Shown: piece after piece, positions 26,288-35,129 of the stretch
Position numbering within the stretch: the stretch's first letter is position 1
How the letters are laid out: each line of letters starts with the position of its first letter
Assembly (NCBI GenBank): GCA_003485765.1
Contig: DNHS01000056.1
Span: 30,462 to 94,461 of the forward strand
Length of the DNA stretch: 64,000 nucleotides
Direction of reading: 5' to 3'
Source: Candidatus Omnitrophota bacterium
GTDB lineage: Bacteria > Omnitrophota > Gorgyraeia > Gorgyraeales > Gorgyraeaceae
Made by a program: the position numbers and the translations under genes
Notes under the pieces: generated by a model
What the model was told of the DNA's origin: nothing
Seen by the model: the letters and a program-made list of their open reading frames with translations, nothing else
The model's database searches: none

Positions 26288-27272
26288 ATTTATGTTTTAT
26301 CAACCTCTTTAAAATCAAAGATAAATTAGCAGGAGACTTTATTATATCTTTTCCGCCAAGAAGCAAATAAGAGCGGCATTGCTTAGCCAGCTTTTTCAAA
26401 ATCTCCATAGCTTCAACATGATGATCTCTAACCGGCTCAAGCGATGAGAACATAAGATTTTCAACTATCTTTATCATCGCTTCATTCGAAGAAAGAGGCA
26501 TGAGTTTACTTTTCTTTTTATGCGTTATCGTAGGAAATACAATAAAATTCGGAGCAGAAGCTTTTTTATAACAAGCTTTACGCCTTGCGCATACCCCTGT
26601 CCCTTTTTCGTGATCCCTGCGCAGCATTCTGGTTGGAAACGGATAAACTTTCACCTTGGAATTTGAGCGGCATAAAAACGATATATCATCTCCGCGGCAA
26701 ATAAAACCAGCCTTAGTAAGATTTATAGAAATAGTGGTTTTTCCGTATCCGCTATCGCCCGGAAATAATATACTAACATCGCCCTTTGTCAAATAAGCTG
26801 CATGTAAGGCGAAAAAACCTCTGATTCTAAAAAAATACATCAACATAATGCGGATAGAATTTCTAAAACTCCTTGGTTTAACCTGGCCTGTAGTAAACAA
26901 CAAAATTTTATTTTGATGGTAAAGCCCTGCCATGGGCGAAATTTCGCCATAGTTTCCAAGATGCCTGAGATATCTTACATCTTTGATATCTTTAAAATAC
27001 TGAGGCCCTTTAAAATCTTTAGAAACGCCGGGCTGCCAATCTGTTTCGGCCGGCATATCTAAAGGAATCTGAGAAAGGTCCTTGACTGAAATAACTACCA
27101 TGGTAACATCAGGTTGCTTTTTTTTAACAATGTCTTTGACAAGATACATTTTGTCAATAGCTCTATAAAAAGAGCTGTTATCTGTCATTATCCTGACAGA
27201 TAGACCTCCGATCAGACATGTTTCTGTGAACCTATAGCATTTATTAAAATATGGTGTAAAATCAATTTTCAT
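26268..27272 (-). CDS. HPr-kinase-related protein of peptide-modification clusters
   Basis: A 334-residue protein with a P-loop FPGDSGYGKTTISINLTKAG and the downstream ICRGDDISFL, as in HprK-related kinases. There is no N-terminal HprK domain and no HPr substrate nearby. Homologues occur in lasso and other RiPP clusters together with nucleotidyltransferases, and some phosphorylate the peptide at Ser or the C-terminus. The ALHAAYLTKG segment just before the P-loop is also typical. It overlaps the radical SAM gene by 11 bases and the GT4 by 20 bases. Confidence 0.78.
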   Translation of the reverse strand: MKIDFTPYFNKCYRFTETCLIGGLSVRIMTDNSSFYRAIDKMYLVKDIVKKKQPDVTMVVISVKDLSQIPLDMPAETDWQPGVSKDFKGPQYFKDIKDVRYLRHLGNYGEISPMAGLYHQNKILLFTTGQVKPRSFRNSIRIMLMYFFRIRGFFALHAAYLTKGDVSILFPGDSGYGKTTISINLTKAGFICRGDDISFLCRSNSKVKVYPFPTRMLRRDHEKGTGVCARRKACYKKASAPNFIVFPTITHKKKSKLMPLSSNEAMIKIVENLMFSSLEPVRDHHVEAMEILKKLAKQCRSYLLLGGKDIIKSPANLSLILKRLIKHKYEDMHY

Positions 27273-28419
27273 TTGTAAAAGATGGGCTAAAAGCTGTACT
27301 TATATGCAGGTTTTTCTTTTCCGGCCATCTCCTAAAAGCTGTTTGAAGAGGAAGCTTTTTAAAAACTCGCCAACATTGCGGGTCTGGCGCGGATAATTGA
27401 TTGAAGTATGCATGGCTTATGCACAGCGCTCCTCCATGACAGAATTTAAAATTGCGGCATTTCTGGCACAAAGAGTGCGCATTATTCAAATTTCTCAACT
27501 GCCATAATATATCTGAAGAAAAATATACTTCTAGCAGGCTCTTTTGCAGGACATTTCCTACTTTTATAGGAAGCCGCCTGCATGCTAGAACATCGCCATT
27601 AGGAAACAAAGACAATGTCCTGCCTTCGACCACTCCGCAGCACACTTTCCTATGAGCCATGTCTCCTGTTAAAGCGCTGTTAAATATGCCGTCCTCGCAT
27701 CCATTGGCAATATGAAGCTTGCTATGTTTCGCCCTTAATTCAATGCGCATTTTTCTTTTCCAATGATAAATTTTTCTTAATTCTTCCGGGCTTAATAAGT
27801 TAAACTTGTTTTCTTTGCCCTTTCCGATAGGGACAAACCTCCTTATGCCAACCTTTCCAACTCCTAGCTTTTCGCATAGCTGGACAAGCGCAGGCACATC
27901 AGCCATATTTTTCCTTGTCAGCGTAAAAGAAACAGCGGTTCGCATGCCTGTGTTTACCAATAACTTGGCTTTCTCAATTACTTTATCAAAGCTGCCTTTT
28001 TCGCGTATATTGTCATTATTTTCCTGCATGCCTTCAAGGCTCAACTGCACCCTTTTAACTCCCAAAGATTTCAACTTTAAGGCATTTTTCTCGTTAATAA
28101 GAGAGCTGTTGGTCAAAATGCCTACGGTAAATCTGCCCTTATTATATTTATTTACAAATTTCAATAACCGGAAAAAATCTTTTCTGATAAATGGTTCTCC
28201 GCCGGCAAAGTTAAGATAAGAATGGCCCTTTGGCGAGTTTAAAGCTTTAAGCAAATCCAGATACTGGAAAAAGATATCGCATAATTTAGCGAATGGCAGC
28301 TCTTTCATGTTTTCTTTTTCCCTATAACAATGCTTGCAGCTCCAATTACACCTCTCAGTTATATGCCACTGAAGGGTAAAGGCGCGAAAAAAATCAAAAT
28401 AATGAGGTATGGTTTCCAT
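27262..28419 (-). CDS. Radical SAM/SPASM peptide maturase
   Basis: A 385-residue protein with the SAM-cluster motif C24-N-W-S-C28-K-H-C31 and YLNFAGGEPFIRKDF. The C-terminal SPASM domain has CCGVVEGRTLSLFPNGDVLAC, then C-x2-C-x5-C (CQKCRNFKFC) and a final Cys near DPQCW for auxiliary clusters. Enzymes of this layout (PqqE, AlbA, sactionine and ranthipeptide synthases) cross-link peptides. Immediate neighbours are two PqqD-type domains and a Cys-rich peptide gene, so thioether formation on the SC-X triads is the leading hypothesis. Confidence 0.88.
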   Translation of the reverse strand: METIPHYFDFFRAFTLQWHITERCNWSCKHCYREKENMKELPFAKLCDIFFQYLDLLKALNSPKGHSYLNFAGGEPFIRKDFFRLLKFVNKYNKGRFTVGILTNSSLINEKNALKLKSLGVKRVQLSLEGMQENNDNIREKGSFDKVIEKAKLLVNTGMRTAVSFTLTRKNMADVPALVQLCEKLGVGKVGIRRFVPIGKGKENKFNLLSPEELRKIYHWKRKMRIELRAKHSKLHIANGCEDGIFNSALTGDMAHRKVCCGVVEGRTLSLFPNGDVLACRRLPIKVGNVLQKSLLEVYFSSDILWQLRNLNNAHSLCQKCRNFKFCHGGALCISHAYFNQLSAPDPQCWRVFKKLPLQTAFRRWPEKKNLHISTAFSPSFTNEN

Positions 28420-28427
28420 ACTATGTA

Positions 28428-28709
28428 TTAAGCTGTAATTTCTACCATCTTCTCTTTTATAAGTTTTTTTATCTGGCGATTTACGCTAGCGAATGCTTTA
28501 TCTTTATCAACGTCATATTCATCCACTATCGCATCGGTTATTTCTCCAATAGTCTTTTTGCCATCCAAAAGCTGCCAAATCCTTACTCCCGCCTCATTAA
28601 GCCTATAAAAATACTTTGTTTCAAAATTTAAAAGAACAGCTTCTTTGTTATCCAGTTCAGTATAGATTATGGACGGCTTAACTCTTAAGCGCTGTTTGGG
28701 GTTTATCAT
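28428..28709 (-). CDS. PqqD-family peptide recognition protein, second copy
   Basis: 93 residues with the PqqD/RRE pattern: VLLNFETKYFYRLNEAGVRIWQLLDG, KTIGEITDAIVDEYDVD, then a final winged-helix helix. Such proteins bind leader peptides and present them to the maturase. It overlaps the first copy by 32 bases and precedes the radical SAM gene by 8 bases. The two copies are clearly divergent, so they may serve different partners, for example the radical SAM enzyme and the B2 protease. Confidence 0.85.
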   Translation of the reverse strand: MINPKQRLRVKPSIIYTELDNKEAVLLNFETKYFYRLNEAGVRIWQLLDGKKTIGEITDAIVDEYDVDKDKAFASVNRQIKKLIKEKMVEITA

Positions 28710-28974
28710 ATAAACTCAATACGCCTGTTTTTGATAACTTATTTATAAAGCTGCTGGCATCTTTTTTCGCTGTCTCATAATTAACGTCGAATTCTTTAAG
28801 TACGGCGTCTATAATTTTATTTACCTTTGTTTTGCCATCCGCCAAATTCCATATAAAGCTTCCCATGGGATTAAGAAAGTAAAAAGCATTGTCCTTTAGA
28901 TTTAAAATAACTGTTTCTCCGTCTATTATTCTACAGTGAAGCTTTTTACCAGGTAATACGTATTTGTCAAGCAC
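28678..28974 (-). CDS. PqqD-family peptide recognition protein, first copy
   Basis: 98 residues with VILNLKDNAFYFLNPMGSFIWNLADG, KTKVNKIIDAVLKEFDVN and FINKLSKTGVLSLYDK, the PqqD/RRE fold. The start is a GTG with GGGAGG upstream. It is the first gene after the precursor, with a gap of 143 AT-rich bases in which I see no other gene. Confidence 0.85.
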   Translation of the reverse strand: MLDKYVLPGKKLHCRIIDGETVILNLKDNAFYFLNPMGSFIWNLADGKTKVNKIIDAVLKEFDVNYETAKKDASSFINKLSKTGVLSLYDKPQTALKS

Positions 28975-29117
28975 AATGCCTCCCTTTACCTTATTGAGTA
29001 TAAAATACTGCTAAGATTAAGAAATATCAAGAAAATAATTAAGTTTTCAGGTAGGATTTATTAGGAATGATGGCGTTTCTTTATCTTTTCTATAAACATC
29101 CTTTGGGTTTAATATAA

Positions 29118-29261
29118 CTAAGCGCAGGAGGTACAACTGGCGCAGCTGGAACAACTCGTGCCTACCCGATTATTCAGTTTTCCTTCTTTTTTCAACTGCG
29201 GTTCTTTAAAAAACTTTTTGTATTCTGGTTTTTGATATTGTTTTTTATTATTCTTGTCCAT
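29118..29261 (-). CDS. Cys-repeat RiPP precursor peptide (47 residues)
   Basis: A short gene of 47 codons plus TAG with an ideal AAGGAGG site six to seven bases before its ATG and a strong promoter at 29288-29316. The first 33 residues are Lys-rich with no Cys. The last 14 are GTSCSSCASCTSCA, four S-C-X triads with Cys 37, 40, 43 and 46. The leader contains F18-K-E-P21-Q-L23-K-K-E-G27, close to the lasso leader motif Y-x2-P-x-L-x3-G recognised by B1/RRE proteins, plus Thr35 near the likely cleavage point. A second Y-x2-P motif begins at Tyr9. B2 cleavage after Thr35-Ser36 would release an 11-residue core with all four Cys. The gene call is firm; function is inferred from context. Confidence 0.85.
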   Translation of the reverse strand: MDKNNKKQYQKPEYKKFFKEPQLKKEGKLNNRVGTSCSSCASCTSCA

Positions 29262-29287
29262 ATACATCCTCCTTATCTTATATTAAT

Positions 29288-29316
29288 AGTATAAAAGATA
29301 TATTAAAATTGGTCAA
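29288..29316 (-). promoter_or_regulatory. Promoter for the precursor peptide operon
   Basis: The minus strand has TTGACC (29311-29316), a 17-base spacer and TATACT (29288-29293), about 20 bases upstream of the AAGGAGG site. A second possible promoter (TTGCAA at 29444-29449, 16 bases, TATAAT at 29422-29427) lies further upstream on the same strand. Confidence 0.7.
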
Positions 29317-29503
29317 GTATTATCATTTTAAAAGTTTTCGAAAAAATTATAAAATTAATATTTTTCTAGTAGCTATGACCGTGATTTAAAAACTTAGAAA
29401 GCATTTACCTTTATGATATAAATTATAGCATATAATATAACAATTGCAAGGTCATTTTTTTCTTGATTTTCAAATCTATATATAATAAGCTTATTATATA
29501 ATC

Positions 29504-30661
29504 ATGCATAACGCATTATCCAAATCCAGTCTTTTATTGAATAAAAATTCTCCTCTTCCAAGTCTAAATAACGCTGAATTAGAGATAGTCCTTAAAGAAT
29601 CTTTATACCATAGCCTTACAAATCTTATCTATTTAACTATAAAAACATCGGATAGATACAAAGAATTAATTCATCATCCTGCATTTTCTCGTCTAAAAAA
29701 TAGCTATTTTATGACAGTTAAGGATAATATGCTGAAACAGAAAGAGTTTATTGATATTAGCAATGCTTTTGAAACCGCTGACATACTTATGGTTCCTATC
29801 AAAGGCATGGCTTTATTATTTGATGTTTTCCAAGATAATTTAAGCCGGCCTATGGCTGATATAGATATTTTAATAAAGAAAAATGACCTGGAAAAAGCTA
29901 AACAGCTCATGCAAGGTCTTGGCTATAAAGCAGCTCTCGGAAATTTTTCAGAAAGATATTATACTGATTATTACCATCATCTGCCTTTTTTTAAAGCATC
30001 TATGGTAGAACTGCATTGGGATCTTGCAGTTCCAAGGCCGAATAAAATTATTTTACCTGAGTTGTGGGATAGATTGCAAAAGATTGAGCATAATAACGCC
30101 TTTTTAAACATCCTCTCTCCAGAAGACACGATATTCTCGCTTGCGCTTCATTTAAGAAGATTTAACACACCATTCTCATTAAAGCCCATATACGATATTT
30201 ATAGAATAATGGAAAAATACGATAAAGAAATAGATTGGGAGTATCTATCAAAATACAGCGGATTAAACAGGCTAAACTCTATTATCTATTACTCCCTGGT
30301 TTCTGTTAAAACAATATTTGAATATCCTATATCTGAAAAAGAACTGGGGATGTTTTACCCTGGTATATTAAGAGCGTCTTTATTAAAATTATTTATAAAT
30401 AGGGTCAAGAATAGAGGCGTTACGAGACTTATAAAATCTGCTTCTTTTAGAAAATACGCCTATATATTTTTACGTTTTTTATTATATGACCGCTTGTGGG
30501 ATCTTATAAAATTCATAATACTTATACCTGAGGAAGAATTCAGCCGTTTCTATTCAATCGAATTTCCCTCAAAAGTATCATCCGCTATTTACAGTCTTAG
30601 ATTTTTGGCCATGCCTTTTCTAGCCTTATTAGACAGGTTTTCTAAAAAATCATCTATATAG
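29504..30661 (+). CDS. NTP_transf_5 family nucleotidyltransferase, divergent to the peptide operon
   Basis: A 385-residue protein of the uncharacterised nucleotidyltransferase family (PF14907 type). Key region: VPIKGMALLFDVFQDNLSRPMADIDILIKKNDL, with the G-x11-R-x-M-x-D-x-D metal site, followed by YHHLPFFKASMVELHWDLA. Members co-occur with HprK-like kinases, PqqD and B2 proteins. It is transcribed away from the precursor, sharing the 240-base intergenic region, and its last 73 bases overlap the convergent GT4 gene. The likely role is modification of the peptide or of a carrier; the substrate is unknown. Confidence 0.82.
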   Translation: MHNALSKSSLLLNKNSPLPSLNNAELEIVLKESLYHSLTNLIYLTIKTSDRYKELIHHPAFSRLKNSYFMTVKDNMLKQKEFIDISNAFETADILMVPIKGMALLFDVFQDNLSRPMADIDILIKKNDLEKAKQLMQGLGYKAALGNFSERYYTDYYHHLPFFKASMVELHWDLAVPRPNKIILPELWDRLQKIEHNNAFLNILSPEDTIFSLALHLRRFNTPFSLKPIYDIYRIMEKYDKEIDWEYLSKYSGLNRLNSIIYYSLVSVKTIFEYPISEKELGMFYPGILRASLLKLFINRVKNRGVTRLIKSASFRKYAYIFLRFLLYDRLWDLIKFIILIPEEEFSRFYSIEFPSKVSSAIYSLRFLAMPFLALLDRFSKKSSI

Positions 30662-31785
30662 TTTATAAAATTGCTCCAGTTATATTTTATTATATCTTTC
30701 CTGCCAAGGCTGCCCATTTGCATTGTCAATTCCACGTCCATAGCTATTTTACACATATAAGATGCGTATTCTCTTGCATCAGGTGAACTTAAAAATCCTG
30801 TTATGCCATTTTTTATAATTTCCTTTGGCCCGCCGTTATTAATAGCAATAACAGGCTTAGAAAAAGAAAGCCCCTCCAGCACAGTAAGGCCAAAGTCTTC
30901 ATTCAGGGTAGTTGAGAGAACTGCGCGGCAATCTTTGTAAAGGTTCAAAATATCTTTTTCCGAAGGGTTTATCGTAATGATTATATTTTTATTCGCAGCA
31001 GCCATCTTTTTTAATTTTTCATAATAACTATTATTTGTCTTATACAGCTCTCCTGCTATTATAAGTTTAAAATTACGCAATCCTTCATGTTCCATCTGCG
31101 CTATATTAAACGCCTCTATTGATAATTCTATATTCTTCCACCATTTTATACGCGTTGGGTGGAAGAAATAATTCTCATATCCAGTATTTCCCGAAAAATA
31201 CATTGTGTCAACGCCAAGGTTCAAAACCTTTAATTTATAATCAGGCAGAAGGTTATTTTTCAGAATCCTATCCCTGACTTCCTTGCTGATACAAAAACAC
31301 AAGTCATATAATTCAAACGCCTTTTTATCTATTACCTTGAATAAAAAATAAAACAGAAAATAAAATGGGGCCTTATGTAAATTTTTTAAAACATAGTCTT
31401 TTCTCAAAACATCGTCATATATAATCTTCAATGGGGTGTAACAAATACTAATTTTAGCTATATCCTTATTTTTGAAATTTATCAGGCCTCCCAGGCCTTC
31501 GTTATGCACGCATAAAGCATCAAACCCTTCGAGAGGAAGTTTCTGATTAAAGATAACCCACGCTGACCTTAAGGTATTAAAATAACTTCTCTCTACAGAG
31601 ATCTTTTTAAATTCCGTTATCCTGGATTTAAAATCCTCAAATTCTGGGTAGGTGGTATCTTTTTCATAAAGATTGGTAAACACATGCCAATCATGTCTGG
31701 AGCGCTTCAAGACTTCAAGTATCGTACGCTCAACACCACTTCTTAAATGGATATAAGGATAATATAATGCGATTTTTAAAGACAT
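30589..31785 (-). CDS. GT4 family glycosyltransferase
   Basis: 398 residues, GT-B fold: N-terminal IALYYPYIHLRSGVERTILEVLK, donor-site region FFHPTRIKWWKNIELSIEAFNIA and LNEDFGLTVLEGLSFSKPVIAINNGGPKEII, typical of GDP- or UDP-sugar retaining transferases. It is the last gene of the polysaccharide block on this strand. Its 3' end overlaps the convergent nucleotidyltransferase by 73 bases. Confidence 0.88.
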   Translation of the reverse strand: MSLKIALYYPYIHLRSGVERTILEVLKRSRHDWHVFTNLYEKDTTYPEFEDFKSRITEFKKISVERSYFNTLRSAWVIFNQKLPLEGFDALCVHNEGLGGLINFKNKDIAKISICYTPLKIIYDDVLRKDYVLKNLHKAPFYFLFYFLFKVIDKKAFELYDLCFCISKEVRDRILKNNLLPDYKLKVLNLGVDTMYFSGNTGYENYFFHPTRIKWWKNIELSIEAFNIAQMEHEGLRNFKLIIAGELYKTNNSYYEKLKKMAAANKNIIITINPSEKDILNLYKDCRAVLSTTLNEDFGLTVLEGLSFSKPVIAINNGGPKEIIKNGITGFLSSPDAREYASYMCKIAMDVELTMQMGSLGRKDIIKYNWSNFINYIDDFLENLSNKARKGMAKNLRL

Positions 31786-33080
31786 TTTTTAGCGCTCAGA
31801 AGAGATAATATCCCGGTATAACTCCAAAAAATATAACTGGGAACTATCCAGTAAAGCGTATCATAGGTTAAAAATGTGCACATTATACCTGCAAGGCCTG
31901 ACAAAAAACCTATCAACAATAACCTATTATCTCTGGTTAAATTAGCCTTAAGCTTTAAGCATGAACGCTTCAAAATAGAAAAAATAAAAATAAGAAAACC
32001 TCCCAACCCTACTATCCCTGCCTCTGCTAAAATTGTTATATACATGCAATCCGCTATCTTTTGGTCATATTCTGTTATATTAGCTATAGCCGGTAAATAA
32101 TGGTCAAATAAAACCCTGTAATGTCCAAAACCTATCCCAAAAAAAAGATGGTCTTTGAGTATGGCTTCAAGCGCTGAAAAACGTATAATCTTTCTTAAAT
32201 AGACCTCCCAGCTTGATAGGTATCTAAGGCTGTAACGCCAAAATGCAAAATTATTGTAGCCTAACAGCACAGAACTAACCCATACTAAAAATATACAAAA
32301 TAATATAAGCCACAGTATAAAGACTATCTTCTTCCGCCTAATAAAAAAAGAGGTCATAATGAATACGCTTGTTAATAAGCCAATAAGCGCGCCCCTGGAA
32401 AATACCAGAATAATACAAACAGCTATCGTAACTGCATAAATAAAAGCTGCTATTTTAAAAAATCTTTTCTCCTCTTTTAAGAACAATACATATGCAAGCG
32501 GAAAGATCGCTAAAAGGTATGTCCCGAATGATATTGGATGCATATGTATAGACATCATCCTAATGCCCTTATACGTCTCATAGTATAAACTTGTTAAATA
32601 TTTTTCATATATAATATTGTTTCTTGTAGAGAATTCTATTATTCCATAAAGACATAAAACAAATGCCATAAAACATACAACTCTTAATATATATTTAGTA
32701 TTTTGTATTTTAAATGTGATTTTTGCAAAAAAGTATAAAAATGGTATAGGAAATATATAGCTCCAGAAATGCCTATACATAGTAACCGACTCCACTGCAT
32801 TCACAATACCTGCCATTAAAGCCGCTAAAAATATCCAGAAAGGTATTTCTTCCCTGGAAAATATAAGCTTATACAATTGTCTGTCAATAAAAAGCAAAAC
32901 TGAAAGAAAAATAATTAACACAACAAAAAACCAAAAGCGACAAGATTCATTAACAATCGGAGCGAAAAACGATATCCATAAAAACAAAGCTATTACTCCT
33001 GTTAACTTAAAATTATTTATTACTTTATCCATAATATATTGCGGCTGTAAGAATGCTATGATGAATCGCTTTTTAAGCAT
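31776..33080 (-). CDS. O-antigen ligase/polymerase-like membrane protein
   Basis: 434 residues with roughly eleven membrane segments. The Wzy_C/O-antigen ligase signature is in the loop with LKDHLFFGIGFGHYRVLFDHYLP and ADCMYITILAEAGIVGLGGFLIF. It either polymerises repeat units or ligates glycan to a lipid. The start may be the ATG 16 codons later. It is paralogous to the gene at 42643-43902 (similar GIGFGHYR/GVGLNNYR loop). It overlaps the GT4 by 10 bases. Confidence 0.85.
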   Translation of the reverse strand: MLKKRFIIAFLQPQYIMDKVINNFKLTGVIALFLWISFFAPIVNESCRFWFFVVLIIFLSVLLFIDRQLYKLIFSREEIPFWIFLAALMAGIVNAVESVTMYRHFWSYIFPIPFLYFFAKITFKIQNTKYILRVVCFMAFVLCLYGIIEFSTRNNIIYEKYLTSLYYETYKGIRMMSIHMHPISFGTYLLAIFPLAYVLFLKEEKRFFKIAAFIYAVTIAVCIILVFSRGALIGLLTSVFIMTSFFIRRKKIVFILWLILFCIFLVWVSSVLLGYNNFAFWRYSLRYLSSWEVYLRKIIRFSALEAILKDHLFFGIGFGHYRVLFDHYLPAIANITEYDQKIADCMYITILAEAGIVGLGGFLIFIFSILKRSCLKLKANLTRDNRLLLIGFLSGLAGIMCTFLTYDTLYWIVPSYIFWSYTGILSLLSAKKCL

Positions 33081-33090
33081 CTTTTTTGAG

Positions 33091-34068
33091 CTAGCTATCC
33101 TTATGCTTTATTTCTTCTACTAACGACATCTTCTTTGTAAATATTGCAGGTAAATATAATGAAGCGCCTAAAAATATTCCCAACAACTCCGCCATTCTTA
33201 TGATCGGGGAATATAAAATCCAGCTCAATTTATAAGATAAGTTTCTTTTTAAATGCGATATATATATCATATCTTTTATCGACTTAAAAATAAAAATCAA
33301 AGGAAGCTTTAATAATGCTGAAAAAGTCCATCGCTTAAGCAACAAATGATTTAATCTTGCATCATCAAAATATCTCTTCATTGTTCCAATAAAAGACTTG
33401 TGTAAATCATGAGAATGAATAACCTCTGAACTAGACTCAAATATGATCTTATACCCTTTTTCTAACATTCGTTGTGACCATTCTAAGTCTTCGCCAAATT
33501 CAATATCTGCGAATGGATTTTTCAACAGCAGATCTTTTTTAATTGCGCAACTAATTGTATGAAATGATATAAATCTCCTTTTTTCTTCCACGTCTTTATT
33601 TTTATATTCCGCAAATGTCTTAATATGCTTTATTCTCTCGCTAAAAATACGATCATTGCGTAAGATGTCCAGTACGCCCAATGGGTTGCAATCTTGTCTA
33701 GGACATAATCTGCTGCACACTCCGGCAACATCTTCGTATATTAAAAATGGCCTGATTAAATTATTTAACCAATGCTTATCTTTTGGCGTTGCGTCTCCAT
33801 TTAAAAATACCAAATATTCACCCTTGCTTAAACACATGCCTAAATTTCGAGTTTTGCCATGCCCGAATTCTTCTGGAGAAATTTGAATCAAAACAACAGG
33901 ATATTTTCTTATTATTTCTAAAACTCTACTGTTAGAACCAGAATCGATTATTATCACTTCAAAACCACAGCTTATCTCCTGGCAAAAAACAGCCTTAAGC
34001 GTTTCTTCAATCATATTTTCCTGGTTTTTAGTTAAAATTACTATAGAGATTTTTATGATATTATTCAT
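33091..34068 (-). CDS. GT2 family glycosyltransferase
   Basis: 325 residues: SIVILTKNQENMIEETLKAV, VIIDSGSNSRVLEI, YLVFLNGDATPKDKHWL and FGEDLEWSQRMLEKGYKIIFE. The order matches rhamnosyltransferase-like GT-A enzymes. A C-terminal hydrophobic part may anchor it to the membrane. It overlaps the GT9 gene by 4 bases. Confidence 0.87.
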   Translation of the reverse strand: MNNIIKISIVILTKNQENMIEETLKAVFCQEISCGFEVIIIDSGSNSRVLEIIRKYPVVLIQISPEEFGHGKTRNLGMCLSKGEYLVFLNGDATPKDKHWLNNLIRPFLIYEDVAGVCSRLCPRQDCNPLGVLDILRNDRIFSERIKHIKTFAEYKNKDVEEKRRFISFHTISCAIKKDLLLKNPFADIEFGEDLEWSQRMLEKGYKIIFESSSEVIHSHDLHKSFIGTMKRYFDDARLNHLLLKRWTFSALLKLPLIFIFKSIKDMIYISHLKRNLSYKLSWILYSPIIRMAELLGIFLGASLYLPAIFTKKMSLVEEIKHKDS

Positions 34069-35129
34069 GCTATGCGCGAGGTAGGCATAAGCTCTTTTAC
34101 TGACTCGACTACCTTTTCCATAGATATCTTATCCATACAGGTTTGTTTCTTATCGCATTTATTCTTATAACATGGGGCGCACTTTGCTTCTGTGATTATT
34201 TTAGAGCCTAGATTATATAAATCTATTTCCTGAGCACAGGTAGGGCCAAAAAGCGCAACAACCGGTTTTTTAAGCGCTATTGCCATGTGCATTGCAAGCG
34301 TATCGGCTGCTATAATCAGCCCGCAATTATTAATCAATGCAGTGAATTCCTTAAGGCTATTGTCGCATCCGCTATCAATTACTTTACCATCCATTGCTTT
34401 TCTAATATATTTATGGATATCCTTTTCAAAAGGCCCTCCAAGTAATATTATTTTCACATTTAATTCTTTACACAATAACTCTATTAGACTAACTAACCTA
34501 TTTTTTCCTAAGTTCTTATTTGCAAAAACCCTGCCTGCCCCTGTATTGATGCCAATAACAATATCGTCTTTATCTAACCCGTTCTTCTTGAAAAAACTGT
34601 CTGCAAAATCAATATGTTTTTTATCTAACTTTAATTCATAAGGATTGTTTTGATAGTTAAGTTTTGCTGTTTCAAATATTAGCTCCTGATAGGTCTTTTT
34701 ATTTTTAAAAAATTTTAACTCATCATCTATGCCTAACAGATAAGAATAACTCGCTTCCTTATTCAAAGGGCATAACTTGCCTTTTTTATCCAAGCCAAAG
34801 CCATATTTTTCAGAAGCCCTGACAGACATAGCCAGAGAAGCTGCTTCAATAGCCTTATCTAAAGATATAACAATATCGAACTCTTCTCCGTTTAGCAGTA
34901 AAACGCTCTTTTTGCTATAAACCAAAATCCGGTTTATGCTATCATTGCCTTCTAAAAGTTCCAGCGCTAACTCTTCGACAATCCATGTTATATGACTATA
35001 TGGATATTTTTTCTTTAATCCAGATAAAAGCGTAGTTGTCCTTAAAACATCTCCTGCTGAAGCTAATTTGATAATTAAAATCTTTTTACTATTACAAGAA
35101 ATTGACATGTTCTCTAGGCTGTTTAACAT
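34065..35129 (-). CDS. GT9 family heptosyltransferase-like protein
   Basis: 354 residues of ADP-heptose:LPS heptosyltransferase type. N-terminal KKILIIKLASAGDVLRTTTLLSGLKKKYP, and C-terminal IIAADTLAMHMAIALKKPVVALFGPT with the SDSG/ADT-type acidic motif. A Cys-rich tail (CAPCYKNKCDKKQTCM) is common in family members. An alternative start is the ATG at 35108. The overlap with the upstream radical SAM gene indicates coupling. It suggests an LPS-like or heptose-containing glycan. Confidence 0.88.
   Translation of the reverse strand: MLNSLENMSISCNSKKILIIKLASAGDVLRTTTLLSGLKKKYPYSHITWIVEELALELLEGNDSINRILVYSKKSVLLLNGEEFDIVISLDKAIEAASLAMSVRASEKYGFGLDKKGKLCPLNKEASYSYLLGIDDELKFFKNKKTYQELIFETAKLNYQNNPYELKLDKKHIDFADSFFKKNGLDKDDIVIGINTGAGRVFANKNLGKNRLVSLIELLCKELNVKIILLGGPFEKDIHKYIRKAMDGKVIDSGCDNSLKEFTALINNCGLIIAADTLAMHMAIALKKPVVALFGPTCAQEIDLYNLGSKIITEAKCAPCYKNKCDKKQTCMDKISMEKVVESVKELMPTSRIA

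Noticed and set aside
29330..29400. A 12-codon frame (MLSKFLNHGHSY) upstream of the precursor promoter
   Set aside because: Too short and without features; may be a leader but cannot be supported.
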